From: Microbulbifer celer
GTDB taxonomy: Bacteria; Pseudomonadota; Gammaproteobacteria; Pseudomonadales; Cellvibrionaceae
Assembly (NCBI RefSeq): GCF_020991125.1
Contig: NZ_CP087715.1
Location: forward strand, 2,631,501-2,695,500
Direction: 5' to 3'
Length of the DNA: 64,000 nt
Positions 1 to 9,408 of this stretch are shown here, one piece after another (position 1 is the first letter of the stretch; every line of letters begins with the position of its first letter). Both the position numbers and the translations under genes were made by a program. The notes beneath the pieces are model-generated. The model made no database searches. It saw only the letters and a program-made list of their open reading frames with translations, and was not told the origin of the DNA.

Positions 1-918
1 GAAGTCCACCTCGGTCATCAGGTCTTTGATGTCCACCAGCTCCAGCGGGATACGCAGGTCCGGCTTGTCGGAGCCGAACTTGGCCATGGCCTCACTGTAC
101 GGCATACGCGGGAACTCGCCCAGCTCGACGCCCTTCAGCTCTTTATACAGCTTGCGGATCATGTCCTCGGTGATGGACATGATGGCGTTTTCATCCAGGA
201 ATGCGGTTTCGATATCGATCTGGGTGAATTCCGGCTGACGGTCTGCACGCAGGTCTTCGTCGCGGAAACACTTGGCAATCTGGTAGTAGCGGTCGAAGCC
301 GGACACCATCAACAACTGTTTGAACAGCTGTGGAGATTGCGGCAGGGCAAAGAATTTGCCACCGTGGGTGCGGCTCGGCACCAGATAGTCGCGGGCGCCT
401 TCCGGGGTGGCGCGGGTGAGAATCGGGGTCTCGATATCCAGGAACCCTTCGCCGTCCAGGTAGTTGCGGATGGCGTTGGTAATCCGGGAGCGGAACCGCA
501 GGTTGCGCTGCATCTCGGTGCGGCGCAGATCCAGGTAGCGGTACTTCAGGCGTACGTCTTCGCCCACCGCGGTGTGCTCATCGAGCTGGAACGGCGGGGT
601 TTCTGCGCTGTTGAGGATTTCCAGCTGCAGGCCGTAAACCTCGATCTCGCCGGTTTCCATATTCGGGTTCACGGCTTCCGGGGCACGGGCGCGCACGCGG
701 CCGGTAACCTTCAGCACATACTCGCTGCGCACGCGGTCGGCCAGTTCGAAGTGCTCTGCGGCATCCGGGTCGAATACCACCTGGGCGATACCATCGCGGT
801 CGCGCAGGTCGATGAAGATGACCCCACCGTGATCGCGGCGGCGGTCTACCCAGCCACACAGGGTTACTTCGCGGTCAATGTCGGCGGATCGCAGGGCGCC
901 ACAGTAGTCGGTGCGCAT
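1..918 (-). CDS. aspS: Aspartyl-tRNA synthetase, N-terminal 306 residues (cut by window edge)
   Basis: Charges tRNA-Asp with aspartate in the cytosol. The frame reads from ATG at 918 to the window edge without a stop, so only the first half of a protein of about 590 residues is seen. It opens with the typical [11 protein letters not shown] and an OB-fold anticodon-binding domain (about residues 1-105, including [11 protein letters not shown]). The class II catalytic domain follows, with the motif 2 segment [18 protein letters not shown]. The gene lies 42 bp downstream of the FmdB-like gene on the same strand, an arrangement known in other gammaproteobacteria, so the two are probably co-transcribed. 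Whether the enzyme is discriminating or non-discriminating cannot be judged from this part. Confidence 0.97.
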   Translation of the reverse strand, partial: MRTDYCGALRSADIDREVTLCGWVDRRRDHGGVIFIDLRDRDGIAQVVFDPDAAEHFELADRVRSEYVLKVTGRVRARAPEAVNPNMETGEIEVYGLQLEILNSAETPPFQLDEHTAVGEDVRLKYRYLDLRRTEMQRNLRFRSRITNAIRNYLDGEGFLDIETPILTRATPEGARDYLVPSRTHGGKFFALPQSPQLFKQLLMVSGFDRYYQIAKCFRDEDLRADRQPEFTQIDIETAFLDENAIMSITEDMIRKLYKELKGVELGEFPRMPYSEAMAKFGSDKPDLRIPLELVDIKDLMTEVDF

Positions 919-960
919 GGAGTCTTATTCCCTTATTTCAGTATTGTTTAACGAGCTGGC

Positions 961-1248
961 TCAGGCCGCGCCGGCGCCGGACGACGAGGATCCGGCAGAT
1001 GAGGAGCCTGAGGCCCCACTGTCGGATTTCGGCTTGGCGGCATCTCCGGCCAGGTTCTTTTTGCTTCCGGTTTTGAAGTCGGTTTCGTACCAACCGCCCC
1101 CCTTGAGACGGAAGCCGGCAGCACTGATCAATTTGTTCAACTCTGCTTTGTTACAAGCGGGACAGTCCGTCAGCGGGGCGTCGCTCATGCGCTGAAGGGC
1201 TTCCATCTGGTGGCCACAGGCCTTGCATTGGTATTCGTAGATAGGCAT
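961..1248 (-). CDS. FmdB-family zinc ribbon protein
   Basis: A 95-residue protein starting MPIYEYQCKACGH, the hallmark of the FmdB/CxxC_CXXC_SSSS family. Two CxxC pairs (CKAC and CPAC) form a zinc ribbon in the first 40 residues. The tail is low complexity, rich in Ser, Gly and Ala, and probably disordered. ATG at 1248 is chosen because the family starts at MPIYEY; the frame is open for seven more codons upstream. Its molecular role is not established; the family is described as putative regulatory protein. It probably heads a transcript with aspS. Confidence 0.92.
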   Translation of the reverse strand: MPIYEYQCKACGHQMEALQRMSDAPLTDCPACNKAELNKLISAAGFRLKGGGWYETDFKTGSKKNLAGDAAKPKSDSGASGSSSAGSSSSGAGAA

Positions 1249-1537
1249 CGCTTTGTACCGGTATCTCACAGAATCTGAAGGGGCGCAGATTATACATGAG
1301 CTCCCTTAGTGGAAGAAGCAGCCCGTTTCAGGGCTGGGATATATACCCCATGACAGCCCCCGAAGGACCAAAAGAGGGCAAAAACCCTGAAAAAAAGCAC
1401 TTTTTTTCTGCTGTACCCCCGTGCGTGTGAAAAAATAATGGATATACTTCAGCTCAGTACTGTCGTACGCCCTGTGGTACAGAACAAGTACGGAACCACT
1501 TTCACTGGAAAAACACCTATATAGAAGGAAGCTAGCT

Positions 1538-1969
1538 ATGGCCGCGAAGAAGAAAGCAGCAGCTAAGAAAGCCCCCGCCAAGAAGACTGCAGCCAAGAAG
1601 GCTCCAGCGAAGAAAACCGCAGCCAAGGCCGCTCCGAAGCCTAAGAAGATCACTGCGGTAAAAGAGAAGTACACCAAGACCCAGATCCTGAACCAGATCG
1701 CCGAGAACACGGAGCTGTCCCGCAAGCAGGTGCAGTCGGTTCTGGACGAGCTGAATGATCTGATCCACGGTCACATCAAGAAGCGCGCGGTGGGCGAGTT
1801 TGCGCTGCCGGGCCTGATGAAGATCACTACCGTGAAGAAGCCTGCCAAGAAGGCACGCAAGGGTATCAACCCGTTCACTGGCGAAGAAACCACCTTCAAG
1901 GCCAAGCCGGCCAGCATCCAGGTGAAGATTCGCCCGCTGAAGAAGATGAAGGAAATGGCCGAGTCCTGA
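1538..1969 (+). CDS. HU/IHF-family DNA-binding protein with Lys/Ala-rich N-terminal tail
   Basis: 143 residues. Residues 1-38 are almost only Lys, Ala and Pro, with repeated PAKK and AAKK units like a histone H1 or AlgP tail. From about residue 45 an HU-like domain follows (YTKTQILNQIAENTELSRKQ, then the dimer region and the DNA-binding arm around KARKGINPFTGEE and FKAKPASIQVKIRP). It should bind and compact DNA in the nucleoid, with the tail adding non-specific contacts. A purine-rich ribosome binding site (AGAAGGAAG) sits just before the ATG, and a strong terminator follows, so it is a single-gene transcript. Confidence 0.9.
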   Translation: MAAKKKAAAKKAPAKKTAAKKAPAKKTAAKAAPKPKKITAVKEKYTKTQILNQIAENTELSRKQVQSVLDELNDLIHGHIKKRAVGEFALPGLMKITTVKKPAKKARKGINPFTGEETTFKAKPASIQVKIRPLKKMKEMAES

Positions 1970-1990
1970 GTCTCGCCCGCCTTCCTCGAC

Positions 1991-2014
1991 AAAACCCCGC
2001 ATTTGCGGGGTTTT
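1991..2014 (+). terminator. Rho-independent terminator of the HU-like gene
   Basis: Perfect 10-bp stem AAAACCCCGC / GCGGGGTTTT with loop ATTT, running into T-rich sequence, 22 bp after the HU-like stop codon. Confidence 0.9.
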
Positions 2015-2191
2015 CTATTTGTAGGGCCACTTACTGGACCGGTGGCGGCGAATCACCGGGTGGTGGGTTTCACCTTCGCATCAGGCTGCACCGCAACTTG
2101 CAGCCCGTCCGTTACAACCCTACCAAAACACGGCTCCCCCGGCGTAAAATGGCCGCCCTCTAAATTTCACCGACAGAAAAAAGAAAGCACT

Positions 2192-3934
2192 ATGCGCGCA
2201 TCCCGCTATCTGATCGCAACCCAGAAAGAAACCCCCAATGACGCCGTGGTCATCAGCCACCAGTTGATGCTCCGCGCCGGCATGATCCGCCGCCTGTCTT
2301 CCGGCCTGTACACCTGGCTGCCGACCGGCCTGCGGGTACTGCGCAAGGTGGAGAAGATCGTGCGCGAGGAGATGGACAGTGCGGGCGCACTGGAGGTACT
2401 GATGCCGGTGGTGCAGCCGGCGGAGCTGTGGGAAGAGTCCGGCCGCTGGCAGCAGTACGGCCCGGAACTGCTTCGGGTACAGGACCGTCACAACAATCCC
2501 TTCTGCCTGGGCCCGACCCACGAGGAAGTGATCACGGATATGCTCCGCACCGAGGTCAACAGCTATAAACAGTTGCCGGCGAGCTTTTACCAGATCCAGA
2601 CCAAGTTCCGCGATGAGATCCGCCCGCGCTTTGGTGTGATGCGCGCGCGGGAGTTCACCATGAAGGATGCCTATTCCTTCCATCTGACCCCGGAGTCTCT
2701 GCAGGAGACGTACGACGTGATGCACGATGCATACTGCCGTATCTTTGATCGTATCGGCCTGGATTATCGCCCAGTGCTGGCGGATACCGGTTCCATCGGC
2801 GGTTCCCATTCGCACGAATTCCATGTGCTGGCCCAGAGCGGCGAGGACGATATCGCCTTCTCATCCGAGAGCCGTTACGCGGCCAACGTGGAGCTGGCAG
2901 AGGCGGTAGCACCCGCCGGTGAGCGCCCCGCAGCGAGCAAGGCGATGGAGGAACTGCACACACCGGGACAGAAGACCATCGCGGCGCTGGAAGAGGCCTT
3001 TGGCATCGCTGCAGATACTTCGGTGAAGACGCTGATCGTCCTGGGTGAGCTCAGTAAGGAAGAGGCAGAGGCCGGCAAAGCGGCGCCGCTGGTAGCGCTG
3101 GTGCTGCGCGGTGATCACGAGTTGAATGAGCTGAAGGCGGAGAAGCTGCCGGGAATTGCGAGCCCGCTGCAGTTTGCGCCGGAAGCGCGCATCGCCAGTG
3201 AGCTGGGCTGTGGGATAGGCTCCCTGGGCCCGGTGGGCCTGGAGATTGATGTGGTGGTGGACCGCGCGGCGGCGCATCTGGCGGACTTTGTGTGTGGCGC
3301 CAACAAGGACGACTATCACCTGACCGGGGTGAACTGGGAACGCGATGTGGCGCTGCCGCAGGTGGCAGACCTGCGCAATGTGGTGCCCGGTGATGCGAGC
3401 CCGGACGGCCAGGGTACGCTTGAGATCAAACGCGGTATCGAGGTTGGCCACATTTTCCAGCTGGGAGACAAGTACAGCCGCGCGATGAATGCGACGGTGC
3501 TGGATGAGAACGGCAAGGAGCAAGTGATGTCCATGGGCTGTTACGGTATCGGGGTTTCCCGGGTTGTAGCGGCGGCCATTGAGCAGAACCACGATGATGC
3601 GGGCATCATCTGGCCGGAGGCGATTGCGCCGTTCCAGCTGGCGATTGTGCCGATCAATATGCATAAGAGTGAGGCGGTACAACAGAAGTGTGAGCACATC
3701 TATGAAGCGCTCACTGCCAAGGGTATCGATGTGCTGCTGATGGACGAGCCGAAGGCGCGCCTGGGCGGGATGCTGGCGGATACCGAACTGATGGGTATTC
3801 CCCGCCGCATCGTGGTGGGCGACCGCGGTCTCGAGAAAGGCAATATCGAGTACAAAGGCCGTGGCGACAGCGAGAACCAGGAGTTCTCCGCCGATCAGAT
3901 CATCGACACCCTGCTGGAACTGATTCCTCACTGA
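2192..3934 (+). CDS. proS: Prolyl-tRNA synthetase
   Basis: 580 residues, the size of the bacterial-type enzyme with an editing insertion. Charges tRNA-Pro. ATG at 2192 gives the typical start [20 protein letters not shown] and follows a purine-rich AAAAAAGAAAG; the open frame upstream to 2003 is not coding. Class II motifs are seen in [12 protein letters not shown] and [20 protein letters not shown]. The YbaK-like editing domain that removes mischarged Ala occupies roughly residues 230-380, and the C-terminal anticodon-binding domain contains [15 protein letters not shown]. It is alone on its strand, followed by two large palindromic elements. Confidence 0.97.
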   Translation: MRASRYLIATQKETPNDAVVISHQLMLRAGMIRRLSSGLYTWLPTGLRVLRKVEKIVREEMDSAGALEVLMPVVQPAELWEESGRWQQYGPELLRVQDRHNNPFCLGPTHEEVITDMLRTEVNSYKQLPASFYQIQTKFRDEIRPRFGVMRAREFTMKDAYSFHLTPESLQETYDVMHDAYCRIFDRIGLDYRPVLADTGSIGGSHSHEFHVLAQSGEDDIAFSSESRYAANVELAEAVAPAGERPAASKAMEELHTPGQKTIAALEEAFGIAADTSVKTLIVLGELSKEEAEAGKAAPLVALVLRGDHELNELKAEKLPGIASPLQFAPEARIASELGCGIGSLGPVGLEIDVVVDRAAAHLADFVCGANKDDYHLTGVNWERDVALPQVADLRNVVPGDASPDGQGTLEIKRGIEVGHIFQLGDKYSRAMNATVLDENGKEQVMSMGCYGIGVSRVVAAAIEQNHDDAGIIWPEAIAPFQLAIVPINMHKSEAVQQKCEHIYEALTAKGIDVLLMDEPKARLGGMLADTELMGIPRRIVVGDRGLEKGNIEYKGRGDSENQEFSADQIIDTLLELIPH

Positions 3935-3978
3935 GCCTCTCTTCCCTAGGCCGCTCCGTAAGAAGATTCGGTGGCGGC

Positions 3979-4084
3979 CGAGTGCTGGGGGGAAGGTTTC
4001 GAAACCGCTGTGTATACATCCCTGTACGCTGCGGCGGCGACGTCCCTGTCGCCGACGCTTTCGAAACCTTCCCCCCAGCACTCG
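3979..4084. repeat. Large palindromic element A with constant-loop hairpins
   Basis: A perfect 26-bp inverted repeat (3979-4004 and 4059-4084, outer sequence CGAGTGCTGGGG, inner end TTTCGAAA) encloses two smaller hairpins. One is GTATAC-ATCCCT-GTAC and the other GGCGAC-GTCCCT-GTCGCC. Both loops are RTCCCT, the same loop seen in elements B, C and D. It lies 44 bp after the proS stop and may act as its terminator or as a mobile palindromic repeat. Confidence 0.75.
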
Positions 4085-4153
4085 ACCTTCGCATCAAGTA
4101 TTGAGCGCTGGCCGGCCAGATAAAACCACTTTCGTTTGATGAGAAGGCCCTGA

Positions 4154-4280
4154 TACCGGGTATCCACTTGCGAGACCTTCTGCGAGAGGGACCTCGCAGA
4201 AGAGCCCCCATGGGCCGAAGGCGCCGCGCTGAAGCGGCCGGACTGGGTTCACGGCGTGTCTCGCAAGGGGCTACCCGGTA
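4154..4280. repeat. Large palindromic element B of the constant-loop family
   Basis: Outer arms TACCGGGTATCC...TTGCGAGAC (4154-4176) and GTCTCGCAAGGGG...ACCCGGTA (4258-4280) pair imperfectly. Inside are a hairpin TTCTGCGAG-AGGGAC-CTCGCAGAA (loop is RTCCCT on the other strand) and a core AGAGCCCCCATGG...GGGTTCACGGCGTGTC shared with elements C and D. This copy has about 28 extra bases in the core, themselves rich in GGCCG-type inverted sequence. It lies between proS and the transglycosylase gene. Confidence 0.75.
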
Positions 4281-4374
4281 GCAGGGCCGCCACATGGGTT
4301 GTTCGGGCTCTCCTCCCCCAGTCGGACTCAATCCCAGTACCGAAACCCTGAAGCTTCCCGTAAAATCCCACCCC

Positions 4375-4935
4375 ATGATAAGAAAAGCCCTCACCACCCT
4401 ACTGCTGTGCCTGCTCGGCGCCTCGGTGTCTGCCCAGGTCAAAGAGGTAGACCCCAAGCTGCTGCTGGCCCTGAAAGGCGCCGTCACCGAAGCCGACAGC
4501 TTCGCCGACCGCTTTGACGCGGAAGTGTGGCTGATGGCCAAATCCCAGCCCCTGGCCCGGTATATCAAAGACCCCGACGAACGCATGCGGGTTCTGAAAG
4601 CCATTCACCGCGAAGCCACCCGCGCCGAGCTGCAGCCGGAAATCGTCCTCGCCGTGATCCAGATCGAAAGCGCTTTCGACCCCTACGCCGTGTCCCGGGT
4701 CGGCGCCCAGGGCATGATGCAGGTGATGCCCTTCTGGAAAAACGAAATCGGTCGCCCGGAAGACAACCTGATCGATATGGAAACCAATCTGCGCTACGGC
4801 TGCACGATTCTCAAGCACTACATCAAGAAGGCCAAAGGCAACATGCCCAATGCGCTGGCCTACTACAACGGCAGCTACGGTCGCCATACCTACAGCCGCA
4901 AAGTGCTGGATGCCTGGGCCGAGCGCTGGCGCTGA
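4375..4935 (+). CDS. Secreted lytic transglycosylase (SLT domain)
   Basis: 186 residues. A signal peptide (MIRKALTTLLLCLLGASVSAQ) directs it to the periplasm, where it should cleave the MurNAc-GlcNAc bond of peptidoglycan. The SLT/Goose-lysozyme-like core has the catalytic Glu in IQIESAFDPYAVS, followed by GAQGMMQVMP, the NLIDMETNLRYG segment and LAYYNGS, all family motifs. ATG at 4375 is chosen because it starts the signal peptide; the open frame upstream lacks one. An AraC-type regulator follows 46 bp downstream on the same strand. Which Mlt family member it matches cannot be decided by eye. Confidence 0.9.
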   Translation: MIRKALTTLLLCLLGASVSAQVKEVDPKLLLALKGAVTEADSFADRFDAEVWLMAKSQPLARYIKDPDERMRVLKAIHREATRAELQPEIVLAVIQIESAFDPYAVSRVGAQGMMQVMPFWKNEIGRPEDNLIDMETNLRYGCTILKHYIKKAKGNMPNALAYYNGSYGRHTYSRKVLDAWAERWR

Positions 4936-4981
4936 CGCCCCATTTAGACGCCGCACCAACAAGAAAAATCAGAGGTACACC

Positions 4982-6019
4982 GTGCAATACGCTTTCTTTA
5001 CCGGCGCCACCTGCAGCCTGCTGCTGCTCGCCTCCGTGCGTATCGGCCTCTCCCGGCACGGGGGCGCGCCCTGGATTCAGGTGCTGATTGCGGGTGCCTT
5101 CCTGTATTTATTACGCCCACTGCTCGATGTACAACAACCGGCCGTCGACCTGCTGATCGATCTCCCCACCATGCTCTGTCCCGCCGCTTTCTGGCTGTTC
5201 GCCCACCACCTGTGCAGCGAGAGCCAGCAGTTCCCCCGTTGGGGCAGGGGGCTGATTGCAGTGGATTTCCTGCTGGGGCTGGCCGCGCAGTTCGAGCTGC
5301 ACCCGCTGCTCTATCCGATTGAGCAGCCGTTCAAACTGGCTCTGATCGGCCTCGGGCTGCTGACACTGCTGGAACAGCTGCAGTCCGACCTGGTAGCCGA
5401 GAGACGCCAGCTGCGGATCGCGCTGTTGATCGCCATTGGTGGCTATATGGTGATTGTGGTGTGTGCGGAATTTCTGTTTTCCTATTACCCGGTGCCCCGT
5501 GGGATTCCCGCGGTACATTCACTGATGACGTGGATACTCACCTTCGCCGCCTGCATGTGGCTGCTGGCACTTTCTCCCAAGGCATTGGAAGAGAACCTCC
5601 CGCAACGGATGGCGGAACCGGATCCGGCGCCTTCCGAAGCCCCCGAAAAGGATGCCGCACCGCTGGATCCGTCCCAGCAGCAGCTGCTGTACAAGCTGCA
5701 ACTGCACATGGAGCAAGGGGGATATCGCCATACCGGCCTGACGATCCGCGAACTGGCGGAACAGCTGGATGCCCGGGAGCATGTTCTGCGTGCCCTGATC
5801 AACCGCCACCTGGGCTACCGCAACTTCAACGAGTACCTGAACCGGTATCGTGTCGATGAGGCCAGCCGCCGCCTCGCAGATCCGGGTGAAGCCCACCTAC
5901 CGGTACTCACCATTGCATTGGATATCGGCTATCGCTCCCTGAGCCCGTTCAATGCGGCATTCAAGCGCCACCACAACCTGACCCCCACGGAATATCGCCG
6001 CCAGCAGCTACCCGCATGA
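4982..6019 (+). CDS. AraC-family regulator with N-terminal membrane domain
   Basis: 345 residues from a GTG at 4982, chosen because AGAGG lies just upstream and the next segment begins a membrane helix. Residues 1-200 contain about six hydrophobic segments (for example LLLLASVRIGL, LRIALLIAIGGYMVIVVCAEFLF). A linker of about 50 residues rich in Pro, Glu and Ala leads to a C-terminal AraC/XylS DNA-binding domain of two helix-turn-helix motifs, including TIALDIGYRSLSPFNAAFKR and LTPTEYRRQ. The layout suggests a membrane-bound regulator that senses an envelope or lipid-soluble signal; the signal is unknown. Confidence 0.88.
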   Translation: MQYAFFTGATCSLLLLASVRIGLSRHGGAPWIQVLIAGAFLYLLRPLLDVQQPAVDLLIDLPTMLCPAAFWLFAHHLCSESQQFPRWGRGLIAVDFLLGLAAQFELHPLLYPIEQPFKLALIGLGLLTLLEQLQSDLVAERRQLRIALLIAIGGYMVIVVCAEFLFSYYPVPRGIPAVHSLMTWILTFAACMWLLALSPKALEENLPQRMAEPDPAPSEAPEKDAAPLDPSQQQLLYKLQLHMEQGGYRHTGLTIRELAEQLDAREHVLRALINRHLGYRNFNEYLNRYRVDEASRRLADPGEAHLPVLTIALDIGYRSLSPFNAAFKRHHNLTPTEYRRQQLPA

Positions 6020-6334
6020 GCGACAGAACTGCGCAAAAACGCGACGACCGGCAAGGAAAGGAAAAATCCGTCAGAGTTTTTCGTATTTAGTAAGCCAAAC
6101 GGCGAAGCTTGAGCCAAACTTTTCAGTGCGAGGCCTGCGCTGCAGACATTAGCCCAGTCACCAACCCGTTTGTGGACGGGCCTCACCTACTTACCTCGCG
6201 CCGCGCGCAAGCTGCGGTGGAAATGCATCTTGCGGCTGATCGGCAGATAACCGCAGTGACTGATGCGCGGCCCAACGGGCCGCGCTTTTTTTGCCTGAAC
6301 GAACGTCAGGCAGGAAATGGAAGCCAGCGGCCAC
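6020..6334. other. Intergenic region between convergent araC-type and malic enzyme genes
   Basis: About 315 bp without a protein gene. It ends in a strong plus-strand terminator 246-273 bases beyond the araC-type stop codon. The stretch before it contains several short inverted sequences (for example CCCGTTTGTGGACGGG near 6158), so it could be a long 3' UTR or a separate small RNA. No known RNA family was recognised. Confidence 0.5.
6265..6292 (+). terminator. Rho-independent terminator
   Basis: Stem GCGCGGCCC / GGGCCGCGC with loop AAC followed by seven T. It terminates plus-strand transcription coming from the araC-type gene or from a small RNA in 6020-6264. Confidence 0.85.
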
Positions 6335-8014
6335 TCAAATGGAGCGGCGACGGTAATGGCGATAGGCGGGGGACCAGGAGTTACGCTCAAGAGACGCGTC
6401 CAGACGCTCCTCCGGCACCTTCGGCGCAACGCCGTCTTCCTGGGCCTGCAGGCCAACAGCGCGGGCGATATGCCGGGTGATATCGCGAATCTCCGCCAGC
6501 GGCGGCAGCAGTGCGCCCTCCGCCTGCCTGACCACCGGCGCGCGCTCCGCCAGCGCATTGGATGCCGCCATCAGCATATTGTCGGTCACCCGACGGGCGC
6601 CGGCAGCAATCACACCCAGGCCCACACCGGGGAAGATATAGACGTTGTTGCACTGGGCGATGGGGTGACTGACACCATCGATTTCCACCGGATCAAACGG
6701 GCTGCCGGTGGCCACCATGGCTTCGCCGCGGGTCCAGGTCAGCACTTCCTGCGGTGTGGCTTCCGCACGGGAGGTGGGGTTGGACAGCGGCATGATCAAC
6801 GGCCGCGGACAGCCCTGATGCATAGCTTCCACGACCGGCTGGGTGAACAGGCCACCCTGACCGGAGACGCCAATCATGATGGTGGGCTTCACCTGCCCGA
6901 CCAGCTGTTCCAGATCCCACTCGCTGGCATCTGCGAAATCTTCCGGGTTGCGCGCCAGACGGGCCTGGAAGTCGTGCAGGCCCTTCATGTCGCTGGTCAC
7001 CAGGCCATAGCGGTCGAACATGAACAGCTGCTTGCGCGCGGCGCCTTCCGACAGCCCTTCGTCCATCATCGCCTTGACGATCTGCTCGGCAATACCACAA
7101 CCGGCCGAACCGGCACCGACCACCAGCACCCGCTGCTGGCCGAGGGATTCTTTCTTCGCCTTGCAGGCTGCCAGCACCGTACCCAGACACACGGAAGCGG
7201 TGCCCTGGATATCGTCATTGAAACAGCACAGTTTGTCGCGGTAGCGCTCCAGCAGTGGCATGGCATTGGTCTGGGCGAAGTCCTCGAACTGCACCAGCAC
7301 CTTCGGCCAGCGGCGCTTTACTGCGGCCAGGAACTCCTCCAGAAATTCATCGTACTCTTCCTGGGAAATCCGCTCGTGGCGCCAGCCCATGTACATGGGA
7401 TCGTTCAGCAGGGTGCGGTTGTTGGTGCCCACATCCAGCATCACCGGCAGGGTATTGGCCGGGCTGATGCCGCCGCAGGCGGTGTACAGCGACAATTTGC
7501 CGATGGGGATTCCCATACCGCCGATACCCTGGTCGCCGAGGCCGAGAATACGCTCGCCGTCGGTCACCACGATCACCTTCACATTGTCTTTGGTGGCGCT
7601 GCGCAGGATATCGTCCATGTACTCGCGATCGGCGTAAGACACAAACAGGCCGCGGTGATTGCGATAGATATTGGAGAACTCCTCACAGGCCTGCCCCACC
7701 GTCGGGGTGTAGATGATCGGCAGCATCTGCTCGATGTGCTCGACGATCAGGCGGAAGAACAGGGTCTCGTTATCGTCCTGGATCGCGCGCAGAAAGATGT
7801 GCCGATCCAGGTCGCTCTTGCACTGCAGGTACTGGTGATAGGCGCGGCGCACCTGCTCGTCGATGGTCTCGACGTTATTCGGCAGCAGGCCGATCAGGTT
7901 GAATTCGATCCGCTCTTTCAGGGAAAAGGCACTGCCTTTGTTCAGCAGCGGCAATTCCAGCAGGGACGGACCCGCGTGGGGAATATACAGGGGGCGTTTT
8001 TCTTCGTTGGTCAT
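6335..8014 (-). CDS. maeA: NAD-dependent malic enzyme
   Basis: 559 residues, the size of E. coli MaeA (SfcA). Oxidatively decarboxylates malate to pyruvate and CO2 with reduction of NAD. Visible motifs are [17 protein letters not shown] (catalytic Tyr), [28 protein letters not shown] (metal and substrate binding) and the Rossmann segment [20 protein letters not shown] at 8014 gives [20 protein letters not shown], the family start; the frame is open further upstream but is Cys/Arg-rich and unlike the family. It is a single-gene unit ending toward the araC-type gene. Confidence 0.95.
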   Translation of the reverse strand: MTNEEKRPLYIPHAGPSLLELPLLNKGSAFSLKERIEFNLIGLLPNNVETIDEQVRRAYHQYLQCKSDLDRHIFLRAIQDDNETLFFRLIVEHIEQMLPIIYTPTVGQACEEFSNIYRNHRGLFVSYADREYMDDILRSATKDNVKVIVVTDGERILGLGDQGIGGMGIPIGKLSLYTACGGISPANTLPVMLDVGTNNRTLLNDPMYMGWRHERISQEEYDEFLEEFLAAVKRRWPKVLVQFEDFAQTNAMPLLERYRDKLCCFNDDIQGTASVCLGTVLAACKAKKESLGQQRVLVVGAGSAGCGIAEQIVKAMMDEGLSEGAARKQLFMFDRYGLVTSDMKGLHDFQARLARNPEDFADASEWDLEQLVGQVKPTIMIGVSGQGGLFTQPVVEAMHQGCPRPLIMPLSNPTSRAEATPQEVLTWTRGEAMVATGSPFDPVEIDGVSHPIAQCNNVYIFPGVGLGVIAAGARRVTDNMLMAASNALAERAPVVRQAEGALLPPLAEIRDITRHIARAVGLQAQEDGVAPKVPEERLDASLERNSWSPAYRHYRRRSI

Positions 8015-8275
8015 TACAGCGTCGTCGACATTGAAATTTGGCGGTTTGCACCGGCGGCACTGCCGGCAACAAGGAAAGGGGGTTCGGTGCGTTGACGCTT
8101 TCGACATCGCAAAGCATTCGGCACGGGTCCGGCAACTTTGTTAAACCGTCGTGAAACGATCAGCGGCCGTGAACCATCAGGAGATGACAGTCACAACACT
8201 GAGAAAAGCGTCCGCTAAACCGGGAGGCAGGAGACTAACGCCGACGGCTATGAATAACAACCGCTAACGCGGCTG

Positions 8276-8587
8276 CTATTCGGATTTCGGCGACGACATG
8301 TATTCGATCAGCGCCTTGTAATCCGCATCGCTGCAATCCGCGCACAATCCGCCCGGCGGCATGGCGTTGAGGCCATTTTTGACCGACTTCACCAGGGTAT
8401 CCATCCCCTTGTCCAGGTGGGGCTTCCAAGCGTCGACATCGTGTACAACGGGGGCATTGCCAACCCCGGTGGCATGGCAAACATGACAGGCGCGCTGATA
8501 TTTTTCCTCTACCGTTTCTGCGTATGCGCTAAAAGAGGTGCCGGCCAGCACACAACAGAGGGACACAAATCGTTTCAGTTTTTTCAT
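8276..8587 (-). CDS. Cytochrome c5-type periplasmic monoheme cytochrome
   Basis: 103 residues with a signal peptide (MKKLKRFVSLCCVLAGTSFSAYAE). The heme c site is CHVCH, the axial Met is in NAMPPGG, and the pair CADC just after it is the disulfide typical of cytochrome c5. It should carry electrons in the periplasm to a terminal oxidase or reductase. It stands alone between the malic enzyme and the Lrp-type regulator. The partner enzyme is not visible. Confidence 0.9.
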   Translation of the reverse strand: MKKLKRFVSLCCVLAGTSFSAYAETVEEKYQRACHVCHATGVGNAPVVHDVDAWKPHLDKGMDTLVKSVKNGLNAMPPGGLCADCSDADYKALIEYMSSPKSE

Positions 8588-8814
8588 TGGAACCCGCCTT
8601 ACCTTTATCGACCCCGGCTAAAAGACCAAGGGGTTAAAAGACCACATACAAATCTGCGAAGAAGCAAAGTGTAGCGCCAGTCACATCTCGTTACCAACAC
8701 CAACGCCTTGTCAATAAACGAGCAATACTCCGACATCCCTGCCCGTCCCTCTCGCCAACGGTACGGCGCGCTTGCTGGATGCACCTGCCCGCAACAACCA
8801 GTCCTGAGCCCCGG

Positions 8815-9291
8815 TCAGTCCTGAAACAGCAGCTCCAGCGGATAGCCATTAAACGGCTTGGTCTTTTCAATCACCAGATGCGACGTCATGCGCGTGATGG
8901 CCGCGTCCTCGTCTGCCAGCAGCTGCTCGGATACACGGTTGAAATCCGCCGCATCCGGGCAGACAAACCGCAGCATATAATCGAATTCCCCGGACATCTT
9001 CACGCAGGAAACGATCTGCTCGATCTTGCTGATTGCGCGACGGAAACTCTCGCTGGTGCGGGAGTCCTGGCGTTTCAGGGCCACGTTTACGTAAAACTCC
9101 GCATGGCGGACCTTGTCCAGGTTCACCTCCGCCTGGTATTCGCGAATATACTTTTCAGCCGTCAACTTCTTGACCCGCGCCAGGCAGGCACTTTCCGACA
9201 GGCCGATTTCTTCTGCCAGGCTCAGGTTACTGATGCGGGCATTAGTCTGTAGAACTTCCAGAATACGCAGGTTGTGGCGATCGATTTTCAC
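8815..9291 (-). CDS. Lrp/AsnC-family transcriptional regulator
   Basis: 158 residues. The N-terminal AsnC-type helix-turn-helix spans MKIDRHNLRILEVLQTNARISNLSLAEEIGLSESACLARVKKL, and a RAM ligand-binding domain follows (EYQAEVNLDK onward, with CVKMSGEFDYMLRFVCPD). Such regulators respond to amino acids as octamers. It lies 117 bp downstream of the aminotransferase gene on the same strand, which suggests that it controls that gene, but no operator could be assigned. Confidence 0.92.
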   Translation of the reverse strand: MKIDRHNLRILEVLQTNARISNLSLAEEIGLSESACLARVKKLTAEKYIREYQAEVNLDKVRHAEFYVNVALKRQDSRTSESFRRAISKIEQIVSCVKMSGEFDYMLRFVCPDAADFNRVSEQLLADEDAAITRMTSHLVIEKTKPFNGYPLELLFQD

Positions 9292-9408
9292 GGTAATGTC
9301 TTCGACTGATTGTTATCGGATAAATGAGTATCGAGGGGTCGGGCGCGAAATGATAGCGGTAAAATGCCACTGCGAACATGTGCAGGGCATTTGCGCACCG
9401 GCAGCCTG

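Noticed and set aside
2861-4081. Minus-strand open frame of 406 codons
   Set aside because: Antisense to proS and runs into palindromic element A; no recognisable domain.
6317-8095. Long plus-strand open frame of 592 codons
   Set aside because: It is antisense to malic enzyme, whose motifs and length are unmistakable; the His/Gln-rich translation is the usual shadow of a GC-rich gene.
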